From positions 1 through 64,000 of the forward strand of contig NZ_AUFN01000012.1 of assembly GCF_000426525.1 (NCBI RefSeq): a DNA stretch of 64,000 nt, given 5' to 3'. A program made the position numbers and the translations under genes. This document shows, in pieces, positions 8,018 through 17,381 of this stretch; the stretch's first letter is position 1; the number at the start of each line of letters is the position of its first letter. Under the pieces are notes generated by a model. The model was not told the DNA's origin. It saw only the letters and a program-made list of their open reading frames with translations, and ran no database searches. The stretch comes from Nocardioides alkalitolerans DSM 16699. Lineage in GTDB: Bacteria; Actinomycetota; Actinomycetes; Propionibacteriales; Nocardioidaceae.

Positions 8018-8803
8018 TCAGGTGCGGCGCGACGCCTGCGCCTGCCGCTCGGTGGCCACGAACCCGACCCGTTCGTAGACCCGACGCGCGGCGGGGGAGT
8101 CGGACACCATCACGAGCGTGCTGATCTCCGGACGCGCCAGCGCCGCGGCCGAGGCGTGGTGCACGAGCGACGTGCCGAGGCCCCGGCCCCGTGCCTCGGG
8201 GTGCGTCTCGAGCTCCTGGAAGCGGGCCAGGCCGGCGCCCACGTCGACCAGGCCGACGGCGGCCAGGAGGTGCCCGCCGGCGAAGGCGCCCCACCAGCGT
8301 CCCCGACCCGCGTCGGAGAGGCCCCGCTTGAGGGCGGCCCGCCGTACGGCGAAGGCCCGGAACGCGCGGGAGGCGTCGGACAGCTCGCAGGCCGCCGCGA
8401 GGTCGACGCGCTGCTCCCAGTCGTCGGCGGTCGTGAGCGGGCGCAGCAGGGCGCCGGGGTAGGTGCGCGAGGGGTCCCGGACGGCGCGGGCCGTCATCAC
8501 CGTGGCGGTCGTGACGTCGAAGCCGTGGCGTCCGAAGGTCTGCAGGTCGTCGCCCGAGACCTCGGGGTCGTCGATCCCGAAGGCGTAGCTGGTGGCGGCG
8601 GGGAACGTGGCGGTGAACCGGCGCAGCCAGTCGGTCGTGTCCCGGCGCAGGGGCGCCCGGCGCAGCAGCACGAAGTTGCCGCCGGCGTACGTCGGGCTGG
8701 CCGGCGTGCGCACGACCACGTGGGTGCTGCGGTGCTCGACGGTCGACCCGGCGAGCTCGAGCAGCGCCAGGTCGGTGCGCCAGCCGAGCGAGATGACCTC
8801 CAT
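8018..8803 (-). CDS. GNAT-family N-acetyltransferase
   Basis: The 261-residue protein carries a C-terminal GNAT domain at about 130-255. The acetyl-CoA pyrophosphate loop is EARGRGLGTSLV (Q/RxxGxG/A form), preceded by the strand FQELETHP and followed by VYERVGFV near the end. The N-terminal 120 residues form a second, degenerate GNAT-like half, as in tandem GNAT proteins. The acceptor is unknown. The ATG is preceded by TACAGT 6 nt upstream, so the transcript is probably leaderless. Confidence 0.85.
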   Translation of the reverse strand: MEVISLGWRTDLALLELAGSTVEHRSTHVVVRTPASPTYAGGNFVLLRRAPLRRDTTDWLRRFTATFPAATSYAFGIDDPEVSGDDLQTFGRHGFDVTTATVMTARAVRDPSRTYPGALLRPLTTADDWEQRVDLAAACELSDASRAFRAFAVRRAALKRGLSDAGRGRWWGAFAGGHLLAAVGLVDVGAGLARFQELETHPEARGRGLGTSLVHHASAAALARPEISTLVMVSDSPAARRVYERVGFVATERQAQASRRT

Positions 8804-8874
8804 GCGCGGACTGTAGGGCGGTGCGGTGCGCTCCCGGGGCCGAGCCGGACCGACGCGACGAGCGTCACAGACCC

Positions 8875-9459
8875 TCAGTCGGGGGCCGGGCTCCCGGGTC
8901 CGACACCCGGACGCAGCTCGTGGAGCAGCACGAACCCGCCGTACGCCGGCTGGTCGCGCCGCTCGGCGTCACCGAGCTGCCAGCGGTCGAGCACCTCGAG
9001 CAGCTCGGCGTCGAGGCGGGCCAGGTCGGTCGGGGAGAGGTGGAGCACGAACCGTGCCATGCCCACCACGGCGTCGCCCCCGGCGTCGTCGAGCTCGTCC
9101 CGGAGGGCGGCGAGGGCGGCTGTCGCCCCGCGCTGGCCCTCGCTGAGGGGGCCCGCCGGCGTCTCCTCCTCGGGGGCCGACAGCCACCACGACCGGCCGG
9201 TGGACCGGTAGGGCCGCTCCCGGGCGTTGCGCCGACCGCGTCGTACGTCGAGGGGCTCCACGAAACCGGCGGCCACGAGCTGCCGGAGGTGGTGCAGCAC
9301 GGTGGCCGGGTCGCGCCCGAGCACGTCGGCGAGCTCGCGGTTCGTCAGGTCGGTCTCGCCGAGCAGCCGCAGGATGCGGAGCCGCACCGGGTGGGCGAGC
9401 GCCCGCGCCTCGGCGACCGTCGCGGGGCGGCGGTCGGGCACGGCGGGGTCGGCGTCCAC
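8875..9459 (-). CDS. ArsR/HTH_20-type transcriptional regulator
   Basis: The product is 194 residues from GTG 9459, chosen because TACGGT ends 7 nt upstream; a longer frame would run into the divergent MFS gene. Residues about 14-90 form a winged helix: ARALAHPVRLRILRLLGETD, then the recognition helix RDPATVLHHLRQLVAAGFVE and a basic wing (RRGRRNARERPYRS). The C-terminal 100 residues are helical and probably bind a ligand or dimerise. It most likely controls the divergent MFS exporter gene. A dyad at 9509-9533 is the natural operator. No metal-binding Cys pair is seen, so this is not a metal-sensing ArsR. Confidence 0.85.
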   Translation of the reverse strand: MDADPAVPDRRPATVAEARALAHPVRLRILRLLGETDLTNRELADVLGRDPATVLHHLRQLVAAGFVEPLDVRRGRRNARERPYRSTGRSWWLSAPEEETPAGPLSEGQRGATAALAALRDELDDAGGDAVVGMARFVLHLSPTDLARLDAELLEVLDRWQLGDAERRDQPAYGGFVLLHELRPGVGPGSPAPD

Positions 9460-9508
9460 GCGGCCCACCGTACGCACGTCCCGACCGACCAGCCAGGGGG
9501 CTCGCCTC

Positions 9509-9533
9509 AGTGATTGGCAGAACTCCAACCACT
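9509..9533. promoter_or_regulatory. Candidate operator between regulator and MFS genes
   Basis: AGTGATTGG, seven bases, CCAACCACT: an inverted repeat with 8 of 9 arm pairs matching. It lies 4-28 bp upstream of the -10 hexamer of the MFS gene (TAGGGT, 9537-9542) and about 37 bp upstream of the -10 hexamer of the regulator gene (9472). A regulator bound here would block both promoters. Confidence 0.6.
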
Positions 9534-9548
9534 TCGTAGGGTGCTGCC

Positions 9549-10787
9549 ATGAGCCCACCGGTCGCCGCGCCCTCTGCCGGGCTCTCCGCGTCGTACTGGT
9601 GGCTGTGGACGGCCTCGACGCTGTCGAACCTGGCCGACGGAGTGCTCAAGATCGCGCTCCCGCTCGCGGCCGTGCGGGTGACCGACCAGCCCCTGCTGGT
9701 GGCCGGGGTGGCGCTGGCCCTCACGTTGCCGTGGCTGCTGGTGGCCCTGCCGGCAGGAGCGATCGCCGACCGCGTCGACCGGCGGCGGGCGATGCTGGCC
9801 GCGAACGCGGTCCGTGTGCTCGCGGTGACCGTGCTCTCCCTGACCTGGCTGGGCGGCCTGGACTCGCTCGCCCTGCTGTACGTCGTGGCGCTGGTCGTCG
9901 GTGTCACCGAGACGTTCTACGACACCGCCTCGCAGTCGATCCTCCCGCAGGTCGTCGGGCGCGGCGCGCTGGACCGGGCCAATGGCCGCCTCTACGCCGC
10001 CGAGCTGACCGCCAACCAGTTCGTCGGTCCTCCCCTGGGCGGGCTGCTCGTCGCGGCCGGCCTCTGGGTCGCGCTCGGCGCACCGGCCCTGCTGTGGATC
10101 GCCGCCATCGGCGCGCTGGCGCTCGTGCGGGGCACCTTCCGGGTGGAGCGCGCCGTGCGCACGACGCTGCGCGCCGACATCGGTGAGGGTCTGCGGTTCC
10201 TGGTCGGCAACCCCGTGCTGCGCACCCTCGCCGTGATGGTCGGCGTGCTCAACCTCGGATCCAGCGCGGTCTTCGCCGTCTTCGTCCTCTACGCCGTGGG
10301 GCCGGGCTCGCCGCTCGGTCTGACCGAGCCCGGGTACGGCCTGCTGCTGACGGCCGGGGCCGTCGGCGCGGTCGTGGGATCCCTGGCGGCGCCCTGGGTC
10401 GCCCGCGTGCTCGGGCGCTCGGGCTCGTTGCTGCTGTGCATCGCCGTCGGGGCCGTCGCCCTCGGCGCGCCCGCCGTCACGACGGACGTGGTGCTGGTCG
10501 GTGGCCTCTTCGCGCTCAACGGGCTCACCATCGCGGTGTGGAACGTGGTGACGGTGTCGCTCCGCCAGCGCATCACCCCCGACGCGCTCCTCGGCCGCCT
10601 CAACAGCGCCTACCGCCTGCTCGCGTGGGGCACGATGCCGATCGGTGCCGCCCTCGGCGGCCTCGTCGCCCAGGTCGCCGGGCTCGACCTCGTGTTCCTG
10701 CTCGCCGCCGGGCTGTCGCTCACGCTGCTGCCGCTCCTCGGCCAGGTCACGAACGCCCGCATCGCCGCGGCGGAGGCGACCGCCTGA
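9549..10787 (+). CDS. MFS transporter, probable drug/metabolite exporter
   Basis: The 412-residue protein has 12 predicted membrane segments and the MFS loop 2-3 signature (AGAIADRVDRRRAML at about 75-89). The DxASQSILPQVV stretch after helix 4 is typical of the MFS_3/enterobactin-exporter-like group, as in macrolide or siderophore efflux proteins. It sits in the cytoplasmic membrane. TAGGGT ends 6 nt before the ATG, giving a leaderless transcript starting next to the candidate operator. The divergent regulator suggests induction by the exported compound. Confidence 0.85.
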   Translation: MSPPVAAPSAGLSASYWWLWTASTLSNLADGVLKIALPLAAVRVTDQPLLVAGVALALTLPWLLVALPAGAIADRVDRRRAMLAANAVRVLAVTVLSLTWLGGLDSLALLYVVALVVGVTETFYDTASQSILPQVVGRGALDRANGRLYAAELTANQFVGPPLGGLLVAAGLWVALGAPALLWIAAIGALALVRGTFRVERAVRTTLRADIGEGLRFLVGNPVLRTLAVMVGVLNLGSSAVFAVFVLYAVGPGSPLGLTEPGYGLLLTAGAVGAVVGSLAAPWVARVLGRSGSLLLCIAVGAVALGAPAVTTDVVLVGGLFALNGLTIAVWNVVTVSLRQRITPDALLGRLNSAYRLLAWGTMPIGAALGGLVAQVAGLDLVFLLAAGLSLTLLPLLGQVTNARIAAAEATA

Positions 10788-10855
10788 GCGGACGGCCCGT
10801 GGGGCGCGCCGCGCGGTGGCGGGACGCGCTGGGCGCGTGCGGCACGATCGGGGTC

Positions 10856-11266
10856 ATGGAGTCCCGCACCACGTCCTTCACCACCGGCGGCCGCGAGGTC
10901 GTCCTCGACCTCACCGCCGACGCCGCCCGGTTCCTCGCCGACGTCGGGGCCCGCGAGGGCCTGTTGCACGTCTTCGTGCCCCACGCCACCGCGGGCCTGG
11001 CGATCCTCGAGACGGGGGCGGGCAGCGACGACGACCTGCTCGCCGCCCTCGGCGACCTGCTGCCCGCCGACGACCGCTGGCGCCACCGGCACGGGTCCCG
11101 CGGCCACGGTCGCTCCCACGTGCTCCCGGCGCTCGTCCCGCCGTACGCGAGCATCCCCGTCATCGACGGCGCGATGGCGTTCGGCACCTGGCAGAGCCTC
11201 TGCCTCGTCGACCTCAACGTCGACAACACCGTGCGCGACGTGCGGTTCTCCTTCCTCGCGGGCTGA
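10856..11266 (+). CDS. YjbQ-family secondary thiamine-phosphate synthase-like protein
   Basis: The 136-residue product has the YjbQ/UPF0047 signature: HATAGLAILETG at about 41-52, GHGRSHVLPALV at about 80-91 and GTWQSLCLVD near residue 110. Family members form trimers and some show weak thiamine-phosphate synthase activity, though the physiological role is uncertain. The length is normal. The ATG follows CACGAT by 7 nt, so the transcript may be leaderless. Confidence 0.85.
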   Translation: MESRTTSFTTGGREVVLDLTADAARFLADVGAREGLLHVFVPHATAGLAILETGAGSDDDLLAALGDLLPADDRWRHRHGSRGHGRSHVLPALVPPYASIPVIDGAMAFGTWQSLCLVDLNVDNTVRDVRFSFLAG

Positions 11267-11281
11267 CCGACCCCTCCGGCG

Positions 11282-11297
11282 TCGAACACCTGTTCGA
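11282..11297. promoter_or_regulatory. Perfect actinobacterial SOS (LexA) box
   Basis: TCGAACACCTGTTCGA is an exact match to the TCGAAC-N4-GTTCGA LexA operator known from mycobacteria and relatives. It ends 9 bp before the putative -10 TACCGT (11307-11312) and 21 bp before GTG 11319, so bound LexA would cover the -35/spacer region of that promoter. Confidence 0.85.
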
Positions 11298-11318
11298 TTC
11301 GGGTGATACCGTGGGCCG

Positions 11319-11690
11319 GTGCCCGAGTACGTCGCCCCGCCGGGCTGGCCGGGGGAGGTGCGGCCCCCCGGTGCTCCCGACTGGGAGTCCACCGCCCACC
11401 GCTGGCTGCTCGACCTCTGCCCTCCGGAGTACCGGCTGCACGAGCAGCTGCGCCGCCACCTCGTGGTGCTGGCCCGCTTCGCGGTGCTGCACGTGGAGGG
11501 CAGCGTGGTCGCCGTACGCCGCGGGCTGGCCGAGACCCGCACGACCTTCGCCGGCCTGCTCGACGAGCCGGGGATCGACGCCGTGGTGCTGACCTGGCAG
11601 GTGGAGGAGGCGCGGCTGCTCGGCGTGCGTCGGTCGGTGCGCCTCGTCGAGGAGGCGGCACGCGGGCGCCGGTTCCGCGCCCGCCTGTGA
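11319..11690 (+). CDS. Uncharacterised protein under SOS control
   Basis: The 123-residue product starts at GTG 11319, 6 nt after TACCGT, so it is probably leaderless. It opens with a Pro-rich stretch (YVAPPGWPGEVRPPGAPDWE), then two helical blocks (AHRWLLDLCPPEYR; HLVVLARFAVLHVEGSVVAVRRGLAE) and a basic C-terminus (RRSVRLVEEAARGRRFRARL). I recall it only as an actinobacterial conserved hypothetical protein, with no catalytic motif visible. The perfect SOS box upstream is the best clue: it is probably made after DNA damage. The basic, helical C-terminus could bind nucleic acid (inference). Confidence 0.8.
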   Translation: MPEYVAPPGWPGEVRPPGAPDWESTAHRWLLDLCPPEYRLHEQLRRHLVVLARFAVLHVEGSVVAVRRGLAETRTTFAGLLDEPGIDAVVLTWQVEEARLLGVRRSVRLVEEAARGRRFRARL

Positions 11691-11720
11691 ACGGGCTCGT
11701 CCGTGGTCCAGACTGGCCCG

Positions 11721-12683
11721 ATGAGTGACGCGCGCCACGTGACCGGAAGCCGCCTGCGGATCGTCGAGGTGCCCGGGTACGGCGCGGAGGACGTCCTCGT
11801 GGGCACCGACGGCGCCGACGAGGGGGCCGTGTTCACCGGCACGGAGGACGGCGCCGTCCTGCGCATCAGCCACGACGCCCGGCACATCTCCCGGATCGCC
11901 CACACCGGCGGTCGGCCCCTGGGGCTCGAGCTGCTCGGCGACGGTCGGCTGCTCGTGTGCGACGCCCGACGGGGCCTGCTCGCGGTCGACCCACGCTCCG
12001 GTGGCGTCGAGGTGCTGGTGGGCGACGTCGACGGCCGGCCCATGAAGTTCTGCAACAACGCGGCGGTCGCGGGTGACGGCACGATCTACTTCTCCGACTC
12101 GTCCCTGCTGCACGGCATCGACGAGTGGAAGCACGACCTGGTGCGCCTGACCCGGACGGGGCGGCTGCTGCGCCGTACCCCCGCCGGCGTCGTCGACGTG
12201 CTGGTCGACGGCCTCGCCTTCGCGAACGGCGTCGCGCTCGCGGCCGACGAGTCGTGGGTGGCGGTCGCCGAGACCTCGCTGCGCACCGTCGTGCGGCGCT
12301 GGCTCACCGGGCCGCGGGCGGGGGAGCGCGACCTGCTCGCCGACGACCTCCCCGGCTATCCCGACAACATCGCCCGCGGCAGCGACGGCCTCGTCTGGGT
12401 GACCCTCGCCAGTCCCACGGACCCGGTCGTCAGCACCGTGCAGCGGGCTCCGCTGTGGGTCCGACGCGGCGTGACGAGCATCCCCGAGCGGCTGCAGCCC
12501 GCGCCGAAGCGCACCATCCGCGTCCTGGCGCTCGACGGCGACGGCCGTCGGGTGCACGACGTGGTGGTCGACGAGCCCGCCGCCCGCCGCGCGTTCCACA
12601 TGGTGACGGGCGTGCGCGAGCACCACGGACGGGTGTGGCTGGGCAGCCTCCACGAGGCCGCCGTCGCGTACGTCGACCTCTGA
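11721..12683 (+). CDS. SMP-30/strictosidine-synthase-like beta-propeller protein
   Basis: The 320-residue protein has repeated beta-propeller blades ([15 protein letters not shown], then [16 protein letters not shown], then [10 protein letters not shown], then [20 protein letters not shown]). It includes the [18 protein letters not shown] and FANGVAL blocks typical of strictosidine-synthase-like and SMP-30/gluconolactonase proteins, calcium-dependent lactonases or esterases. No signal peptide is seen, so it is probably cytoplasmic. The ATG at 11721 is 6 nt after CAGACT; GTG 11703 is a weaker alternative. The substrate cannot be told from sequence. Confidence 0.75.
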   Translation: MSDARHVTGSRLRIVEVPGYGAEDVLVGTDGADEGAVFTGTEDGAVLRISHDARHISRIAHTGGRPLGLELLGDGRLLVCDARRGLLAVDPRSGGVEVLVGDVDGRPMKFCNNAAVAGDGTIYFSDSSLLHGIDEWKHDLVRLTRTGRLLRRTPAGVVDVLVDGLAFANGVALAADESWVAVAETSLRTVVRRWLTGPRAGERDLLADDLPGYPDNIARGSDGLVWVTLASPTDPVVSTVQRAPLWVRRGVTSIPERLQPAPKRTIRVLALDGDGRRVHDVVVDEPAARRAFHMVTGVREHHGRVWLGSLHEAAVAYVDL

Positions 12684-12760
12684 GGCCACCCCGATACACT
12701 CGGCCGACGGCCCTCGACCGGGGTCGAGCAGCACGGACGGGCAACGGAAGGACGCAGCAG

Positions 12761-14665
12761 ATGGGCTACCTGGAGTCGGTGACGACGCCGGAGGACCTCC
12801 GCGGACTGACCGCATCCCAGCTCGACGAGCTCGCCCAGGAGATCCGCGACGTGCTCGTCGCGACCTGCGCGCGCACGGGTGGCCACCTCGGGCCCAACCT
12901 CGGTGTCGTCGAGCTGACGCTGGCCATCCACCGCACCTTCGCCTCGCCCCACGACCGCGTCGTCTTCGACACCGGCCACCAGACCTACGTCCACAAGCTG
13001 CTCACCGGCCGGGCCGGCCAGTTCGACACGCTCCGGCAGGAGGGCGGCCTCTCGGGCTACCCGAGCCAGGCGGAATCGGCGCACGACATCGTGGAGAACT
13101 CCCACGCCTCCACCGCGCTCAGCTACGCCGACGGCCTCGCGAAGGCCTACGCCGTGCAGGGCGAGGACCGGCACGTGGTCGCCGTGATCGGTGACGGCGC
13201 CCTCACGGGCGGCATGGCCTGGGAGGCGCTGAACAACATCGCGATCTCCCACGACAGCCGCCTGGTGATCGTCGTCAACGACAACGAGCGCTCCTACACC
13301 CCGACCATCGGCGGGCTCGCGACCGCGCTCACCGCGCTGCGCACCAGCCCCCGCTACGAGAACGTGCTCGACCTCGTCAAGCGCCGTCTCACCGCGGTGC
13401 CCGGCGTCGGCCCGGCGGCGTACGACGCGCTCCACGCCATCAAGAAGGGCCTGAAGGACGCCATCGCGCCCCAGGGGCTCTTCGAGGACCTCGGGCTGAA
13501 GTACGTCGGGCCGGTCGACGGCCACGACCGCGACGCCCTCGAGCACGCGCTGACCCAGGCGAAGCGCTTCGACGGACCGGTCATCGTGCACGCTCTGACG
13601 CGCAAGGGGCACGGGTACGACGCGGCCGAGCGCCACGAGGCCGACCAGTTCCACGCGCCCGGGCCGTTCGACGTCGGCACGGGCGTCGAGAACCCCAAGG
13701 CGCCCGGCTGGACCGACGTGTTCTCCTCCGAGATCGTCGCCATCGGCGAGCGCCGCCCCGACGTCGTCGGCATCACGGCGGCGATGCTCCACCCGGTCGG
13801 GCTCGACGCCTTCGCCCGCCGCTTCCCCGACCGCACCTTCGACGTCGGCATCGCCGAGCAGCACGCCGCGACCTCGGCCGCCGGCATGGCGCTCGCCGGG
13901 CTGCACCCCGTCGTCGCCGTCTACGCCACGTTCCTCAACCGGGCCTTCGACCAGGTGCTGATGGACGTCGCCCTCCACCGCTGCGGCGTCACGTTCGTGC
14001 TCGACCGTTCCGGGGTCACCGGCGACGACGGCGCCAGCCACAACGGCATGTGGGACATGTCGGTGCTCCAGGTGGTGCCGGGTCTCCGGCTCGCCGCCCC
14101 GCGCGACGCGACCCGTCTGCGCGAGCTGCTCGCCGAGGCGGTCGACGTCGAGGACGCACCGACCGTCGTGCGCTACCCGAAGGGGCCGCCGCCGGCCGAC
14201 ATCCCCACCCTCGAGCACCGCGACGGCGTCGACGTCGTCGTCCGCACGGGGGCCGAGGACGTGCTGATCGTGGCCGTCGGCGCGATGGCCACGACGGCCG
14301 TCGAGGTCGCCGAGCGGCTCGACGCCCAGGGCATCGGCGTGACCGTGGTCGACCCCCGCTGGGTCATGCCCGTGTCTCCCGCCCTCGTCGAGCTGGCCCG
14401 CTCCCACCGCCTGGTCGTGACGGTCGAGGACAACGGCCGCGTCGGCGGCGTGGGCGCCGCGCTGCTGAGCACGCTGAACGACGCCCGGGTGACGACGCCC
14501 GTGCGGGTGCACGGCATCCCGCAGGAGTTCCTCCACCACGCGAAGCGCGGGGTCATCCTGGAGCGGATCGGCCTCGACGCCCAGACGCTCGCCCGGGTCT
14601 GCGTCGAGGACATCACCGCGCTGGCCGACGGCGGCCACCTCGTCGACGTCGACCGCACCGGCTGA
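12761..14665 (+). CDS. dxs: 1-deoxy-D-xylulose-5-phosphate synthase
   Basis: The 634-residue product condenses pyruvate and glyceraldehyde 3-phosphate with thiamine diphosphate in the first step of the MEP isoprenoid pathway. The thiamine-diphosphate motif [16 protein letters not shown] is at about 144-159, the transketolase pyrimidine-binding block [14 protein letters not shown] at about 368-381, and the C-terminal domain follows. [15 protein letters not shown] replaces the commoner NDNEMSISPNVG, the usual actinobacterial form. The start has a GGAAGGA ribosome binding site. TACACT at 12695-12700 may be the -10, leaving a leader of about 55 nt. A strong hairpin follows the gene. Confidence 0.97.
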   Translation: MGYLESVTTPEDLRGLTASQLDELAQEIRDVLVATCARTGGHLGPNLGVVELTLAIHRTFASPHDRVVFDTGHQTYVHKLLTGRAGQFDTLRQEGGLSGYPSQAESAHDIVENSHASTALSYADGLAKAYAVQGEDRHVVAVIGDGALTGGMAWEALNNIAISHDSRLVIVVNDNERSYTPTIGGLATALTALRTSPRYENVLDLVKRRLTAVPGVGPAAYDALHAIKKGLKDAIAPQGLFEDLGLKYVGPVDGHDRDALEHALTQAKRFDGPVIVHALTRKGHGYDAAERHEADQFHAPGPFDVGTGVENPKAPGWTDVFSSEIVAIGERRPDVVGITAAMLHPVGLDAFARRFPDRTFDVGIAEQHAATSAAGMALAGLHPVVAVYATFLNRAFDQVLMDVALHRCGVTFVLDRSGVTGDDGASHNGMWDMSVLQVVPGLRLAAPRDATRLRELLAEAVDVEDAPTVVRYPKGPPPADIPTLEHRDGVDVVVRTGAEDVLIVAVGAMATTAVEVAERLDAQGIGVTVVDPRWVMPVSPALVELARSHRLVVTVEDNGRVGGVGAALLSTLNDARVTTPVRVHGIPQEFLHHAKRGVILERIGLDAQTLARVCVEDITALADGGHLVDVDRTG

Positions 14666-14680
14666 CCCGAGCCGGCCGAC

Positions 14681-14719
14681 CCGCGGCGCGAAACACCCCT
14701 GCGCGTACTCGCGCCGCGG
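14681..14719 (+). terminator. Hairpin terminator after dxs
   Basis: CCGCGGCGCGA and TCGCGCCGCGG form a perfect 11-bp stem with a 17-nt loop, 15 bp after the dxs stop and just upstream of the permease -10. There is no U-tract, as is usual for high-G+C actinobacteria. Confidence 0.7.
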
Positions 14720-14744
14720 CCCACCGGGGGCGTACGGTCCCGGC

Positions 14745-16232
14745 GTGAACGTCCTCCGTACCAAGTCCGTCGAGCGCTCGATCGCCGACACCGAAGAGCC
14801 CGAGCACCAGCTGAAGAAGAACCTGACTGCCGTCGACCTGACGGTCTTCGGGGTGGGCGTCATCATCGGCGCCGGCATCTTCGTGCTCACCGGCACCGTG
14901 GCCGCCTCCAACTCCGGCCCGGCGATCGCGCTGTCGTTCGCCATCGCCGGCGTGGCCTGCGCGCTCGCCGCGCTCTGCTACGCCGAGTTCGCCTCGACCG
15001 TGCCGGTCGCGGGCAGCGCCTACACCTTCAGCTACGCCACCGTCGGCGAGCTGGTGGCGTGGACGATCGGCTGGGACCTCGTGCTCGAGTTCACGGTCGG
15101 CTCGGCCGCGCTGGCCACGAGCTTCTCCGGCTACCTGGTGAGCCTGCTGGAGGGCACCGCCTTCGCGATCCCGAGCCAGCTGACCAGCGCCAGCGACGGC
15201 GTCGTCAACCTGCCGGCCGTGATCATCTCGCTGCTGGTGATGGGCGTGCTCATCGGCGGCATCAAGCTGTCGAGCCGCATCAACCAGGTCGTCGTGGCCA
15301 TCAAGCTCGCCGTCGTGGCGATCGTGATCATCGCCGGCATCGGCTACATCAGCGCGTCGAACTACTCGCCGTTCATCCCGCCGTCGCAGCCGGCCAGCGA
15401 GGCCGAGGGCGGCTTCTGGCACACCCCGCTGATCTCGTCGATCTTCGGGCTCGACCCCGCCGTGTACGGCGTGGCCGGCGTCGTCGCGGGTGCGTCGATC
15501 GTGTTCTTCGCCTTCATCGGCTTCGACGTCGTGGCCACCACGGCCGAGGAGACCGTCAACCCCCAGCGCAACGTGCCGATCGGCATCCTCTCGTCGCTGG
15601 CGATCGTGACGGGCCTCTACATCGCGGTCAGCCTGGTCATCACCGGCATGCAGAGCTACGAGGACATCGACCCGGAGAGCGCCGCGCCGCTGTCGGACGC
15701 CTTCGAGGCCGTCGGCCAGGGCTGGATCGCCGACCTCATCGGCATCGGCGCCTGCATCGGGCTCACCGTCGTCGTGATGATCCTCATGATGGGCCAGACG
15801 CGGGTGGCGTTCGCGATGTCGCGCGACGGCCTGCTGCCCAAGGGCCTCGCGAAGGTCCACCCGAAGTTCGGCACGCCGTACCGCATCACGATGATCACCG
15901 GTGTCGCCGTCGCCCTCATGAGCGGCTTCGTGCCGTTCCAGACGCTCGGCGAGCTCGTCAACATCGGCACGCTCTTCGCGTTCATCCTGGTCAGCATCGG
16001 TGTCGTCATCCTGCGCCGCACGCGCCCCGACCTGCCGCGGGCCTTCCGCACCCCGGCGGTCACCGTCGTCGCGTCGCTCTCGGTGCTGCTCTGCGGCTAC
16101 CTGATGCTCAACCTGACCGGCGAGACCTGGGTGCGCTTCGCGGTCTGGATGGCCATCGGCTTCGTCGTGTACTTCGCGTACGGCTCGCGTCGCAGCAACC
16201 TCGCCGTGGAGGCGGCGGCCGCGGGCAAGTAG
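14745..16232 (+). CDS. APC-family amino acid permease
   Basis: The 495-residue protein has about 12 membrane segments. Its N-terminus (LTVFGVGVIIGAGIFVLTG) holds the GxG(A/I) unwound-helix substrate motif of APC transporters, and helix 6 has FFAFIGFDVVATTAEE, typical of the cationic amino acid transporter/YfnA group. It imports an amino acid, possibly basic, with protons at the cytoplasmic membrane. The GTG start is 6 nt after TACGGT, so it is probably leaderless. It has its own promoter behind the dxs terminator. Confidence 0.9.
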   Translation: MNVLRTKSVERSIADTEEPEHQLKKNLTAVDLTVFGVGVIIGAGIFVLTGTVAASNSGPAIALSFAIAGVACALAALCYAEFASTVPVAGSAYTFSYATVGELVAWTIGWDLVLEFTVGSAALATSFSGYLVSLLEGTAFAIPSQLTSASDGVVNLPAVIISLLVMGVLIGGIKLSSRINQVVVAIKLAVVAIVIIAGIGYISASNYSPFIPPSQPASEAEGGFWHTPLISSIFGLDPAVYGVAGVVAGASIVFFAFIGFDVVATTAEETVNPQRNVPIGILSSLAIVTGLYIAVSLVITGMQSYEDIDPESAAPLSDAFEAVGQGWIADLIGIGACIGLTVVVMILMMGQTRVAFAMSRDGLLPKGLAKVHPKFGTPYRITMITGVAVALMSGFVPFQTLGELVNIGTLFAFILVSIGVVILRRTRPDLPRAFRTPAVTVVASLSVLLCGYLMLNLTGETWVRFAVWMAIGFVVYFAYGSRRSNLAVEAAAAGK

Positions 16233-16354
16233 CGCGGGAAGCAATCGGGTCCCGCCACGGTTGGCCCTGGACCGCCTGCCCACCGGGCGGGTGTCCGGGG
16301 CCGACTACCGTTGGCCCTCGCCGCACGCAGCACCCGCAAGCCGAGGAGAGTTCA

Positions 16355-17308
16355 GTGAGCGCCCCAGAGCGTCTGGTCCACATCGTCGACGAGGTCCCCG
16401 AGCTGGACGAGCGGGAGACCCTCGGGGCGGAGCACGAGCCCCTGGTGCTCGTCGTCGCGCTGGAGGGCTTACTCGACGCCGGCCGCGCCTCGGTCCTGGC
16501 GGCGGAGCACCTGCTGGCCGACGACGCCGGCCGGGTCGTCGCGACCTTCGACGTCGACGAGGTCTACGACTACCGCGCCCGGCGACCGCCGATCTCCTTC
16601 GTGCGCGACCACTACGAGGACTACGCGGCCCCGCGCCTCGTGGTCCGGCTCCAGCGCGACGCGGGCGGGTCGCCGTACCTGCTCCTGCTCGGCCCCGAGC
16701 CCGACATCCGCTGGGAGGCGTTCGCCCGCGCGGTGCGTGCCGTCGTGGAGCGCTTCGACGTCGCCAAGGTGATCACGCTCGCCGCGGTGCCGATGGCGGT
16801 GCCCCACACGCGTCCGGTAGCCCTGACGGAGCACGCCAACGACACCAGCCTGGTCACGGGCGTGTCCGCCTGGCAGGGCGAGCTGCGGGTGCCCTCCAGC
16901 GCGCAGGCGCTGCTCGAGGTGCGCCTCGGCGAGTGGGGCCACGTCCTCCAGGGCGCGGTCGTGCACGTGCCGCACTACCTGGCGCAGATGGGCTACCCGC
17001 GCGCCGCGGTCGCGCTGCTCGAGTACGTCGAGCGCGTCGCCCGCCTCACGATCGACCTCAACGACCTGAAGGCCGCCGCGGAGACCACCGAGGCGGAGGT
17101 CGCCGACTACCTCGGCGACCACGACGACGTGCGCGAGGTCGTGCTGGGCCTGGAGCGCCAGTACGACACGTTCCACCGCGCCGAGGAGCAGGGCTCCAAC
17201 CTGCTCGCCCCCGACACCCCGATCCCGTCGGGAGAGGAGATCGGCCGCCAGTTCGAGCAGTTCCTCGCGGGCCTCGACGGGCCCGACCAGGCCGACGACC
17301 GCTCCTGA
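16355..17308 (+). CDS. PAC2-family protein
   Basis: The 317-residue product carries the PAC2 (proteasome assembly chaperone 2-like) fold: LVVALEGLLDAGRASVLAAEHL, then VVATFDVDEVYDYRARRPPI, LLLLGPEPDIRWEAF, and AVPHTRPVALTEHAND. Family members are common in actinobacteria and their bacterial role is unclear. The last 60 residues are acidic and helical. The GTG start has a GAGGAGAG ribosome binding site, and TACCGT at 16306-16311 could be the -10 of a 43-nt leader. tesB follows after 73 bp, possibly in the same transcript. Confidence 0.85.
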   Translation: MSAPERLVHIVDEVPELDERETLGAEHEPLVLVVALEGLLDAGRASVLAAEHLLADDAGRVVATFDVDEVYDYRARRPPISFVRDHYEDYAAPRLVVRLQRDAGGSPYLLLLGPEPDIRWEAFARAVRAVVERFDVAKVITLAAVPMAVPHTRPVALTEHANDTSLVTGVSAWQGELRVPSSAQALLEVRLGEWGHVLQGAVVHVPHYLAQMGYPRAAVALLEYVERVARLTIDLNDLKAAAETTEAEVADYLGDHDDVREVVLGLERQYDTFHRAEEQGSNLLAPDTPIPSGEEIGRQFEQFLAGLDGPDQADDRS

Positions 17309-17381
17309 CCGGCCCGGCCACCACCCGCACCACCGACCCGACCGTCACCCGCGCCACCCCGCCGTACCGAAAGGCGTCCGC

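Noticed and set aside
9460-9558. Longer N-terminus for the ArsR-type regulator (start at 9558)
   Set aside because: It would run through the operator and the divergent MFS start. GTG 9459 has a well-spaced -10, and the winged helix needs none of the extra residues.
12684-12760. A thiamine riboswitch ahead of dxs, considered because dxs and nearby genes relate to thiamine
   Set aside because: The leader of about 60 nt is too short, and no THI-element motif is visible; only a small CTCGACC hairpin is present.
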